Below, piece after piece: positions 1 through 5,472 of a stretch of 9,231 nt of DNA (the stretch's first letter is position 1; every line of letters begins with the position of its first letter). Source of the stretch: Desulfobacterales bacterium (GTDB lineage: Bacteria > Desulfobacterota > DSM-4660 > Desulfatiglandales > Desulfatiglandaceae). The notes beneath the pieces were generated by a model. That model worked only from the letters and a program-made list of their open reading frames with translations, made no database searches and was not told where the DNA came from. A program made the position numbers and the translations under genes. Location: positions 1-9,231 of the forward strand of contig JAKLQB010000012.1 of the NCBI GenBank assembly GCA_022013615.1, written 5' to 3'.

Positions 1-445
1 AAAAGCTCAGTATCTGTGCAGAGATCCGGCTCAGGTCTTCATGAGACTTGTTGATGCCGGCAACTAGTCCCTTAAATGCAATTTCACCCTGATTTGCGTC
101 TTCTCGAGTTGTCGCATATCGTTTAAGGATTCTCTCAAGAAAGATCGGAGCATGAGGAAAGTAACGACCGTCAGATGCCAGCTTTTCGGCAATATCTGCA
201 AGATCGCCAAAAATAGGATGCTTTTGTCCACTATATACAAACAGGTCAGCAACTCCGAACAGCTTGTTAAATACTTGAAATCGATCATCGGTTTTATTTA
301 ATTGTTTTTCTCCAAGAAGCTCCTTTGTGAGCATATGGATATTGCTTCTTGCCAGTTTGTTTAACGCAGTGTTGCGGGCATACGGACTATGCACAACATT
401 TTCCAGCTCATCAACGATCCCTTTTAATTTTTCCCAATCACTCAT
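1..445 (-). CDS. Hypothetical protein, 3' end outside window
   Basis: A minus-strand reading frame is open from ATG at 445 to the window edge (148 codons, no stop), so the C-terminus is missing. The start is supported by a GGGGGAG Shine-Dalgarno 5 nt upstream and a promoter-like pair at 478-506. The protein begins MSDWEKLKGIVDELENV and appears soluble and mostly helical, with no signal peptide, membrane segment or catalytic motif that I can see. Segments such as FNKLFGVADLFVYSG and FPHAPIFLERILKRYA have the amphipathic pattern of helical repeats or a helical bundle. I do not recognise the family. Frame openness, the good ribosome site and a sensible amino-acid composition make it a real gene; function is unknown. 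Confidence 0.75.
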   Translation of the reverse strand, partial: MSDWEKLKGIVDELENVVHSPYARNTALNKLARSNIHMLTKELLGEKQLNKTDDRFQVFNKLFGVADLFVYSGQKHPIFGDLADIAEKLASDGRYFPHAPIFLERILKRYATTREDANQGEIAFKGLVAGINKSHEDLSRISAQILSF

Positions 446-477
446 GGTACTCCCCCTATCTAACGAATTAACCTTAA

Positions 478-506
478 AGTATATTCCCCCCCATCATCTA
501 CTCCAA
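478..506 (-). promoter_or_regulatory. Putative sigma70 promoter for the left-edge gene
   Basis: On the minus strand TTGGAG (501-506) is followed by a 17-nt spacer and TATACT (478-483). The predicted leader is short (about 25 nt) and carries the GGGGGAG ribosome site. The spacer contains a run of seven G (C on the plus strand, 486-492). The -10 match is 5/6; the -35 is weaker. Confidence 0.45.
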
Positions 507-841
507 TTCATTTCGATCTGTAAAACGCATTAGAGTATTCCGGGAATCTTCCAGAGGTGAATAACCAACAACCAGAAGGATAGTATTGAGACGAATACAG
601 ATATTCCAACAACCCGTGAATAAAAGTGATGGTGAAGAATGGTCTATCTTTTTGTATGAGTTGTAAACCGACATGTTAAAAACAAAATGATATTTTTGAT
701 TAAATTGTCATATACCCCATCCGCTTACGGCGAGGTGGTTAATTTTGCATCACATCCTCCCGCATGTATCTTTACAGCACTGAGTATAGGATAGTTGATT
801 ATACATCCAGTGCCTTAATCATATCCCTTATTGATGTGTGA
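507..841. other. Intergenic, no gene recognised
   Basis: A+T-rich stretch. I found no open frame with a ribosome site, no tRNA-like fold and no convincing terminator on either strand. Confidence 0.4.
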
Positions 842-1264
842 TTAACAAATAAGGTTATTAAATTTTACCGAAGGGTTATGGTAGACAGCAACGAGCTTTT
901 TCATAAGCGCTATTTCCGTTTCATGAAAGCCTCTCCCGAATATTTTTTCTATTAGTGTATTTGCATTTTCTATCATGGATGCCTTTTTGGTTATGCTGAA
1001 GAACTGGCTAAGTGTTCTGCTCTCCCAGTAGACTATCAGATCTTTTTCATCAATTGAAAGCAGAGTTGCTGGTTTGATAATTGATTTTATGCTAAATGTC
1101 AATAAATTAAGCGCGCTATAGATCCCAGGTTCCTGGCTCAACAAACAATGGGAAGGTGAATGGAGGTGAATGGGGTCAGCCCTTGACAAAACAATGGAGG
1201 TGAATGCAGTGAATGGGGTCAGCCCTTGACATACGATGCAGTGAATGGGGTCAGCCCTTGACAT
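842..1264 (-). CDS. Doubtful ORF, possibly a 5'-truncated gene joined to repeat DNA
   Basis: A 140-codon minus-strand frame. Roughly the first 45 residues are translated from the tandem repeat at 1167-1268 and its flank: the phrase SRADPIH recurs in register with the repeat. They are therefore unlikely to be native protein. The remaining ~95 residues (for example FSIKSIIKPATLLSIDEKDL and SMIENANTLIEKIFGRGF) have an ordinary protein-like composition, but I do not recognise them. A native start could be internal, for example the ATG at 976. The reading that fits best is a gene whose 5' end was lost when the repeat arrived, but a chance ORF is also possible. No ribosome site supports the ATG at 1264. 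Confidence 0.3.
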   Translation of the reverse strand: MSRADPIHCIVCQGLTPFTAFTSIVLSRADPIHLHSPSHCLLSQEPGIYSALNLLTFSIKSIIKPATLLSIDEKDLIVYWESRTLSQFFSITKKASMIENANTLIEKIFGRGFHETEIALMKKLVAVYHNPSVKFNNLIC

Positions 1265-1268
1265 ACGA
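1167..1268. repeat. Tandem repeats with core TGAATGGGGTCAGCCCTTGA
   Basis: Three copies of a 22-bp core TGAATGGGGTCAGCCCTTGA+CA occur at 1167-1188, 1210-1231 and 1242-1263. The last two belong to a perfect 33-base unit (1204-1236 and 1236-1268, period 32). Each copy ends in a consensus -35 hexamer, TTGACA. A shorter GGTGAATG motif is also iterated just before (1155-1175) and at 1199-1206. From memory, sequences of the type GGGGTCAG-CCTTGACAT are found next to RAYT (Y1_Tnp) genes in several bacterial genomes. The link to a RAYT here is inferred, because no transposase is recognisable next to this array. Confidence 0.8.
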
Positions 1269-1304
1269 CATTTTTCGATGTTTTAGTTTAATTGGAGGAA
1301 ATGT

Positions 1305-1433
1305 ATGATGGGGGGCCTGTTTTGCTCTGAAACGACATATGAGCAGGTTATTGAAATGATGAAAAGAGAATGTCCGACAAGCCCAAACATAAGAGAGAGC
1401 GGCGATAAGGAGATAGAGGAAGATATCAACTAA
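1305..1433 (+). CDS. Short ORF, 42 aa, unknown
   Basis: ATG at 1305 (or the adjacent ATG at 1308) follows a good GGAGGA ribosome site at 1294-1299, and the frame ends at TAA 1431-1433. The product starts MMGGLFCSETTYEQVIEMMK and is acidic at its C-terminus (GDKEIEEDIN). No family recognised. It lies directly downstream of the TTGACA-bearing tandem repeats. It could be a genuine small protein or what is left of a gene whose middle was deleted, as happened to the RAYT at 4297. Translation is plausible; function unknown. Confidence 0.4.
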   Translation: MMGGLFCSETTYEQVIEMMKRECPTSPNIRESGDKEIEEDIN

Positions 1434-1536
1434 CGGTCAACAGCAGACCCCTCTTTTTATAATGCGCATACTATTCGGCGGTTTTTTCGGGGATCCCAAT
1501 TCAAGAACTGCATTTTACTAAGATCTCCAAAAATAA

Positions 1537-1565
1537 TTGACTTTATTCGAATTTTTGTCCATAAT
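1537..1565 (+). promoter_or_regulatory. Sigma70-type promoter upstream of the first toxin-antitoxin locus
   Basis: TTGACT (1537-1542), a 17-nt spacer and CATAAT (1560-1565) give 5/6 matches at both boxes with ideal spacing in an A+T-rich region. It would transcribe the small ORF at 1599 and, with no terminator seen, could also feed the antitoxin-toxin pair about 230 bp downstream. Confidence 0.5.
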
Positions 1566-1598
1566 CATAATACTTTAGTCTGATTAATTTGATTATTT

Positions 1599-1748
1599 AT
1601 GGAGAACAAATTGGCAGAAGAGTCAGGCAAAATATTTGAAAGTGAAGATAATCGCCCTCAAGTTAGCCCTAACATGCGCCTGGACGCAGACGGGCTAAAA
1701 ACCACGCCCGCTGGTCAGGCATGGCGTTGGCCGAAAAAATCGACTTGA
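1599..1748 (+). CDS. Possible small ORF, 49 aa, unknown
   Basis: The ATG at 1599 opens a 50-codon frame ending at TGA 1746-1748, starting about 27 nt after the transcription start predicted from the promoter at 1537-1565. The product begins MENKLAEESGKIFESEDNR and is unfamiliar. No good Shine-Dalgarno lies before the ATG. Its last codons overlap a second candidate -35 (TTGACC, 1745-1750). It could be a leader peptide, a gene remnant or chance. Confidence 0.22.
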   Translation: MENKLAEESGKIFESEDNRPQVSPNMRLDADGLKTTPAGQAWRWPKKST

Positions 1749-1760
1749 CCGGGGCACGGA

Positions 1761-1790
1761 TGTGGATTATTTTAGCTATAAAATGCCACA
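1761..1790. promoter_or_regulatory. Imperfect palindrome, candidate antitoxin operator
   Basis: TGTGG (1761-1765) pairs with CCACA (1786-1790), and ATTTTA (1769-1774) pairs with TAAAAT (1779-1784) around a 4-nt centre GCTA. A possible promoter overlaps it: TTGACC (1745-1750), 17-nt spacer, TATTTT (1768-1773). It lies 17 bp before the antitoxin start, where ribbon-helix-helix antitoxins commonly repress their own operon. The role is inferred from position and symmetry. Confidence 0.45.
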
Positions 1791-1806
1791 TTATGGAGGT
1801 GTCTAA

Positions 1807-2040
1807 TTGAAAACCGTTCAGATGACCCTTGATGACGAGCTGGTCAAAGAGGTCGACCGCGTTGTGAAGCGGATCCACACAAGCCGTTCCGCATTCACAC
1901 GAAATGCTCTTCGTGGGGCACTTGCACGTTACAGCATTGAACAATTGGAACATAAACACCGCAAGGGGTACGAGCGGTATCCGGTCGCTGTCGGCGAACT
2001 CTCCGTTTGGGAAAGGGAGCAGGCCTGGGGCGAAGAATGA
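1807..2040 (+). CDS. Ribbon-helix-helix antitoxin (MazE/CopG-like)
   Basis: A 77-residue protein starting at TTG 1807, with GGAGGT (1795-1800) 6 nt upstream. The N-terminal half reads as a ribbon-helix-helix DNA-binding domain: a beta-strand KTVQMTLDDELV, helix KEVDRVVKRI, a turn containing SRSAFTRNALRGALAR. The C-terminal half is charged and rich in Glu and Tyr, as expected for the toxin-binding tail. Its TGA stop overlaps the ATG of the MazF-like gene (ATGA), typical of translational coupling in toxin-antitoxin operons. It would bind and neutralise the toxin and repress the operon, probably at the palindrome 1761-1790. With the toxin broken, it may survive as an orphan or cross-acting antitoxin. 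Confidence 0.8.
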   Translation: MKTVQMTLDDELVKEVDRVVKRIHTSRSAFTRNALRGALARYSIEQLEHKHRKGYERYPVAVGELSVWEREQAWGEE

Positions 2041-2264
2041 AACGCGGCGAAATTCGTTGGTACAAGTTTGCCCGGCCAGATAAAAAGAGGCCCGTTCTCA
2101 TCCTGACGCGAGATTCCGTGTTGAAGTACCTCGGTGAAGTCACTATTGCCCCCATCACCAGTACCGTCCGCGATATCCCGTCTGAGGTCTTTCTTTCGAA
2201 GGATGAGGGCAAGTGGACGGAGAGCATTGCGGCCTGCCCCGTTAAATCTGGTTGTTTTATTTAA
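2037..2264 (+). pseudogene. Truncated MazF/PemK-type toxin fused to transposase remnant
   Basis: The frame starts at ATG 2037, overlapping the antitoxin stop by 4 bp, and reads MKRGEIRWYKFARPDKKRPV, then LGEVTIAPITSTVRDIPSEV. This is the N-terminal half of an endoribonuclease of the MazF/PemK family (conserved RP near residues 18-19, the API-TST strand around 38-43). Family members are usually about 105-115 residues; this frame stops at 75. From about residue 58 (base 2208) it no longer reads as MazF but as GKWTESIA, the beginning of a RAYT C-terminal region. The C-terminal third of the toxin fold is therefore missing and I did not find it further downstream. The toxin is probably inactive. 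A longer in-frame start at 2007 exists but lies inside the antitoxin gene and is less likely. Confidence 0.8.
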
Positions 2265-2270
2265 CTGGGG
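2237..2270. repeat. Hairpin interrupting the RAYT remnant
   Basis: CCCCGTTAAAT (2237-2247) pairs with ATTTAACTGGGG (2259-2270) with one bulged T and an 11-nt loop. It lies exactly between the ESIA and VGS codons that are adjacent in related transposases, within about 38 extra bases (2232-2269) that also shift the frame and create the toxin stop at 2262-2264. Confidence 0.6.
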
Positions 2271-2313
2271 TGGGAAGCAGACTGTTCGTGGAGATAACAA
2301 AAGAACGACTCGG

Positions 2314-2382
2314 TATTAAGGCAAAGGGGCGACGCGTAACAGCACAGAATAGTTCTTATGAACTTCGGGAGCCAGCAGTTCC
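2314..2382 (+). repeat. 69-bp dispersed direct repeat, copy 1
   Basis: Matches 4327-4395 at 65 of 69 positions with no gaps. It encodes part of the RAYT C-terminus (KAKGR-VTAQNSSYEL-EPA) in both places. Sequence on both sides differs between the copies. Confidence 0.95.
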
Positions 2383-2630
2383 CAGCTCCACACACATTTC
2401 TTTCGGAATAAGCCGGGGTAAAAGGCTGCACAAGGATACAAGTTATCAGATTATGATCCGGATCTGCGGGTTTTTTCTCATCGGGTTTGGAGGATGGTTT
2501 CTCTTATCTGCCAGGGAGTATTTGAATAGATGCTTCCCAGGGCATATTGTCTGACAAGGTGTCTAAATGTGAATGGATGAGAAGATAAGAGAAGTGATCC
2601 TTCTTTTCCGGGGAAACCTCAAATTTCATC
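2383..2630. other. Intergenic remnant region, no recognised gene
   Basis: The frame entering from the transposase remnant stays open to 2554 and contains a hydrophobic run (IRICGFFLIGFGGWFLL). It has no start or ribosome site of its own and its beginning is transposase debris, so I do not call a gene. Near 2587-2607 a weak A/G-rich hairpin could end transcription of the minus-strand gene at 2631-2918, but it lacks a clear T-run. Confidence 0.4.
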
Positions 2631-2918
2631 CTACGCCTCATCTATTATCCGCCGCAGCTCTATCTTTACTACATTGGCCCTATCCATACATTCCAGTTCG
2701 ACAACATCCGGATCTCCCCACTCGGCCGGGAATGCGCCCCCAAACTGGAGCATGATGATGTAAGGGAAGATATCATGGTAAAAGAATCCGCACATCCCTG
2801 CCGTGTTATGGCCGCTTAGTTCAAACTGATCTCCAACCTTGTGACCTGCACTGCAAAAGCCCTTGACTCCCTTAATTGTTCCAACCACCCGATATCCAAC
2901 CCTTCTTTCTTCTGACAT
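2631..2918 (-). CDS. TIGR04076 family protein
   Basis: A 95-residue minus-strand protein starting at ATG 2918 after AAGGAGG with 9 nt spacing. It matches from memory the small TIGR04076 family: an N-terminal beta-rich stretch (VGYRVVGTIKGVKGFCSAGH), GHKVGD at 25-30, then CGFFYHDIFPYIIMLQFGG (43-61), a DPDVVELEC segment (69-77) and a C-terminal IELRR strand. Conserved-looking Cys22, His26, Cys43, His48 and Cys77 suggest a metal or redox site, but the family's function is not established as far as I know. Length is normal for the family and there is no signal peptide. It is transcribed divergently from the permease gene at 3148 and looks intact. Confidence 0.85.
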   Translation of the reverse strand: MSEERRVGYRVVGTIKGVKGFCSAGHKVGDQFELSGHNTAGMCGFFYHDIFPYIIMLQFGGAFPAEWGDPDVVELECMDRANVVKIELRRIIDEA

Positions 2919-3065
2919 AACTTTTTGCCTCCTTAGGGCTTATTTTCCACCCGGGCCACACTTTCATCTATCTCCGTGCAATAGAGATCCTCCCATCTGG
3001 CAGCGTTCGGAAAACGAATTACCTCCTTTTTAAACAATATTTATGAATTTGCAACTAAATTTTCA

Positions 3066-3099
3066 TTGCAAACGAAAAAATCTTAAAGCATTATGCTTT
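3066..3099 (+). promoter_or_regulatory. Candidate promoter with 15-bp palindrome before the permease gene
   Basis: A perfect palindrome AAAGCAT-T-ATGCTTT lies at 3085-3099. A weak promoter overlaps it: TTGCAA (3066-3071), 17 nt, CATTAT (3089-3094), so the -10 sits inside the palindrome. That placement would suit a repressor operator. Both boxes match only 4/6. Confidence 0.35.
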
Positions 3100-3147
3100 G
3101 AATCAGGAATGCATTAGAATCGAAGTGTAAAGAAAAAAAGTTTTGTC

Positions 3148-4056
3148 ATGTCTATAACCGCAACGATTCTCCTTCTAATTTCCGCTTTCACCCATGCAGG
3201 CTGGAACTTCATCAGTAAAAAGGAGCATCCGACTCAAGCCTTCTACCTGGTGGCCAATACCATCGGTGTTATCTGCGTCTTGCCGATTCTTTGTTTTTAC
3301 TGGAACGTAATTCCCCTCATTCCCCGATCTGTGTGGATCATTGTGGTAATGTCCGGTTTTTTTCTGGCTGCTTATCTGCAAGCTCTTGCGGGAGCTTATC
3401 GCACCGGTGATATATCCATTGCGTATCCAATGGCAAGAGCTTTACCCGTTATTTTCGTTTTCTTTTTCACTCTAATTCTTGGAAAGGGACAGACGTTAGG
3501 CAGCTGGTTTGTCCTCGGTGCAATTCTCATCGTCGGTGGATGTATCATACTGCCCATACAAGCGTTGGGTGAATTCAATTTATCAAACTACAAAAACCCG
3601 TGTTGTTTTTTGGCCGTTCTGGCTGCCGTTGGCATCGCAGGATATACGGTAGCGGATGATATAGCTCTCCGCTATCTCAGAGAAATCCCGGGGAAATCTT
3701 TTAACCCTGTCGAGGGCACATTGGTCTATATGGTGCTGGAAGGAATCAGCTGTTCGCTCTGGCAGACCGTATTCGTGATGTTCAGCTCACGTGAACGACA
3801 AAGCATGACGGATGTCTTGCAATCCTATAAAAGACCGGCTGCGATGACCGGAATTGGAATCTATCTCACCTATGGGCTTGTTCTCGTATCGATGAACTAT
3901 GTGACTAATGTCAGCTATGTGGCAGCGTTTCGACAGCTCAGTATTCCATTGGGTGCCTTATTCGGTATGGCGCTGCTTAAAGAGCCGCTCTATCCACCAA
4001 AAATAGTAGGTGTGGCAATTGTCTTTCTGGGACTGGTGCTCGTTAGTACGGGATAA
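3148..4056 (+). CDS. EamA/DMT-superfamily permease
   Basis: A 302-residue, very hydrophobic protein with about ten predicted membrane spans (roughly 3-22, 31-52, 61-84, 92-112, 118-140, 152-170, 190-212, 231-252, 256-276, 283-301), the usual size and layout of drug/metabolite transporters made of two EamA repeats. Family-like features are GDISIAYPMARALPV near the end of the first half (residues 87-101) and YVAAFRQLSIPLGALFGM followed by LKEP in the second (257-280). It should move a small metabolite across the inner membrane; the substrate cannot be told from sequence. ATG 3148 is the first start in frame, but no strong Shine-Dalgarno precedes it (only an A/G-rich tract). It is separated from oleB by a 525-bp gap filled by a RAYT-derived element, so a functional link to olefin synthesis is not shown. 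Confidence 0.85.
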   Translation: MSITATILLLISAFTHAGWNFISKKEHPTQAFYLVANTIGVICVLPILCFYWNVIPLIPRSVWIIVVMSGFFLAAYLQALAGAYRTGDISIAYPMARALPVIFVFFFTLILGKGQTLGSWFVLGAILIVGGCIILPIQALGEFNLSNYKNPCCFLAVLAAVGIAGYTVADDIALRYLREIPGKSFNPVEGTLVYMVLEGISCSLWQTVFVMFSSRERQSMTDVLQSYKRPAAMTGIGIYLTYGLVLVSMNYVTNVSYVAAFRQLSIPLGALFGMALLKEPLYPPKIVGVAIVFLGLVLVSTG

Positions 4057-4296
4057 CGAAGTTATCAGGTTTGGAGTGAAACGATTCTTGCTATGCCCTC
4101 AGCCTATCCCTCTTTGGATCCACCAGCGGTATTTTGGGTCTGCGGTCTCGGTCTCGGTCTGGGGCGGACTCGGTCTGGGGTCGTACTAAGCTAAGTGTAT
4201 GATAGAACAAGATAAATCAGATAATTCGTGGTCATTTTGGGCCTTAGAATGCCCATTTTGGGGCTGAAAACATGCCTTTAAGAGAAGAGTTCTAAG

Positions 4297-4471
4297 ATGC
4301 CAAGGGCGAACAGGCATTACATACAATATTAAGGCAAAGGGGCGATGCGTAACAGCACAGAATAGTTCTTATGAACTTCAAGAGCCAGCAGCTCCTTACA
4401 GGGACATTTTTGGGGTCAAAAACGGTCTTCTAAGGCGTGAAAACGCCTATTTTTGTGACGAAATACAATAG
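4297..4471 (+). pseudogene. Internally deleted RAYT (Y1_Tnp) gene
   Basis: ATG 4297 encodes MPRANRHYI, the characteristic N-terminus of one RAYT group (PF01797, HUH-type single-strand transposases). At 4324-4327 the sequence jumps, in a frame one base off, to the C-terminal tail: IKAKGRCVTAQNSSYEL, then EPAAPYRDIFGVKNGLLRRE and NAYFCDEIQ, ending at TAG 4469-4471. Family members are about 230-250 residues long from memory, so roughly three quarters, including the HUH motif and catalytic Tyr, are missing. The N-terminal frame itself stops at 4330-4332. The deletion joint coincides with the left edge of the 69-bp repeat shared with 2314-2382. It cannot make an active transposase. Confidence 0.75.
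4327..4395 (+). repeat. 69-bp dispersed direct repeat, copy 2
   Basis: 65/69 identical to 2314-2382. It encodes the RAYT C-terminal segment. Its left edge is the deletion joint of the transposase gene, while on the right the RAYT reading frame continues to its stop, so this copy keeps more of the gene's 3' end than copy 1. Confidence 0.95.
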
Positions 4472-4581
4472 ATATCAAGCAGATAGGCGACCCCAACTCG
4501 GACCCCAACTCGAACTCGGAACTCGCAACTAGGCCACCGTGAACGCTTATAAATAACTTCAGGCATTTAACCGATGATAAC

Positions 4582-5472
4582 ATGAAAATTCCCAAACACC
4601 TCTATCCATTTGACGGACACTATCTTAATTTGAACGGCCTCCGTTATCATTACTTAGATGAAGGGAGCGGAGATCCCGTTGTCATGTTACACGGAAACCC
4701 TACATGGTCATTCTATTATCGGGAACTGGTAAAGGCCCTCCAGGGTTCCTATCGCACTATTGTGCCGGATCACATGGGATGCGGATTCTCGGATAAGCCG
4801 GATGATCATCATTATCATTACACACTCGCACGGCGAGTAGAGGATCTCGAGGCCCTCTTAAAGCCTCTTGAAATTAATGAGAATATCACCCTGGTCCTTC
4901 ACGACTGGGGTGGGATGATCGGAATGGCCTATGCCGTGCGGCATGCTGAGAGCATCGGCCGGATTGTACTTTTGAATACGGCGGCATTTCATAAGCCCGA
5001 TACCAAACTTTTTCCCTGGCTCCTGTGGCTTTCCCGAGACTCAGCAATAGGCGCATTGCTCATTCAAAGATTCAATGCCTTCAGCCGTTTGGCTGCACGC
5101 ATATGTTGCAGACGAGAGCCAATGCCAAGAGAAGTCCGCAACGCTTACTGTGCGCCATATAAAAATAACAGCATTGCCACATTGGGGTTTGTTAGGGACA
5201 TTCCTCTGCGGCCCGGAGACGAAGCTTATGACATGGTTACAAAGGTGCAGGAAAAACTTTCCATGTTTCGTAATACTCCGGTGCTCATTTGCTGGGGAGA
5301 TAAGGACTTTGTGTTTGACAAACATTTTCTAAAGGAGTGGACTAACATTTTCCCGCATGCACAGGTACACCGTTTTCCAGACTGCGGCCATTATGTCCTT
5401 GAAGATGCCACAGAAGACATTATTAACCTTATTCAGGAATTTTTGATAAGATATCCACTAAACCCATCATGA
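4582..5472 (+). CDS. oleB: OleB, beta-lactone decarboxylase (alpha/beta hydrolase)
   Basis: A 296-residue alpha/beta hydrolase of the haloalkane-dehalogenase-like type. The oxyanion-hole motif is LHGNPTWSFYYR (36-47), the nucleophile elbow LVLHDWGGMIG has Asp108 followed by Trp109, the acid is probably Asp242 in CWGDKDFVFD (237-246), and the catalytic His is 270 in DCGHYVLED. An Asp rather than Ser nucleophile, the HGNP motif and position directly before oleC support OleB, which decarboxylates cis-beta-lactones to cis-olefins in long-chain olefin synthesis. On sequence alone a haloalkane dehalogenase is the main alternative. Its stop overlaps the oleC start by 4 bp (ATGA). The ATG at 4582 has no strong Shine-Dalgarno; a TATAAA box at 4548-4553 is the only promoter hint and lies just after the right edge of the RAYT element. 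Confidence 0.85.
   Translation: MKIPKHLYPFDGHYLNLNGLRYHYLDEGSGDPVVMLHGNPTWSFYYRELVKALQGSYRTIVPDHMGCGFSDKPDDHHYHYTLARRVEDLEALLKPLEINENITLVLHDWGGMIGMAYAVRHAESIGRIVLLNTAAFHKPDTKLFPWLLWLSRDSAIGALLIQRFNAFSRLAARICCRREPMPREVRNAYCAPYKNNSIATLGFVRDIPLRPGDEAYDMVTKVQEKLSMFRNTPVLICWGDKDFVFDKHFLKEWTNIFPHAQVHRFPDCGHYVLEDATEDIINLIQEFLIRYPLNPS

Larger units (their letters stand above)
2208..2382 (+). pseudogene. RAYT (REP-associated transposase) C-terminal remnant
   Basis: After the toxin half, the sequence encodes GKWTESIA (2208-2231). After an intervening 38 nt and a frame change comes VGSRLFVEITKERLG (from 2270), then IKAKGRRV...NSSYELREPA. From memory of the family, this order (W-[ST]-E-[AS]-[IV]-A-VGS..FV....LG.KA..R.V...Y.LREP) is the C-terminal tail of Y1_Tnp-type RAYTs beginning MPRANR. 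The catalytic domain is absent. Copy 2 of the same segment at 4327-4395 sits in a second RAYT remnant, supporting the assignment. Homology stops around 2382. Confidence 0.7.
4141..4530. mobile_element. RAYT-derived, MITE-like element with inverted degenerate repeat ends
   Basis: The left end (4141-4183) is a short-period run of GGTCTC / GGTCTGGGG units ending TGGGGTCG. The right end (4488-4530) is the opposite orientation, starting CGACCCCA and iterating GACCCCAACTCG (4489-4500, 4501-4512) and AACTCG. The reverse complement of the right end has the same arrangement of TGGGG blocks as the left. Between them is non-coding DNA and a RAYT gene with its middle deleted (4297-4471). An inner pair CCTTAGAA (4242-4249) and TTCTAAGG (4428-4435) adds to the symmetry. 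This resembles a REP-bracketed RAYT locus that lost its transposase core; mobility would need a RAYT elsewhere. The exact ends are not defined and no target duplication was seen. Confidence 0.6.

Noticed and set aside
64..288. 74-codon minus-strand ORF
   Set aside because: It is a shifted-frame shadow of the longer open frame running from 445 to the left edge, which has the better start and ribosome site.
1167..1268. CRISPR array
   Set aside because: Only three cores with 10-21 bp gaps that are themselves repeated, no spacers of even length and no cas genes.
1669..2300. Minus-strand ORFs of 96-123 codons opposite the first TA locus
   Set aside because: They are antisense shadows of the antitoxin and toxin genes, with no ribosome site and implausible composition.
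2252..2554. 100-codon ORF with a hydrophobic segment
   Set aside because: Its first half is transposase-tail debris and it starts inside the hairpin insert without a ribosome site; the hydrophobic run alone is not enough for a gene call.
4433..4454. Terminator-like hairpin AGGCGT-GAAA-ACGCCT followed by ATTTTT
   Set aside because: It falls within the RAYT C-terminal coding remnant (codons for LLRRENAYF), so the symmetry may be a by-product of coding sequence. It may still work as a terminator, but I do not call it one.
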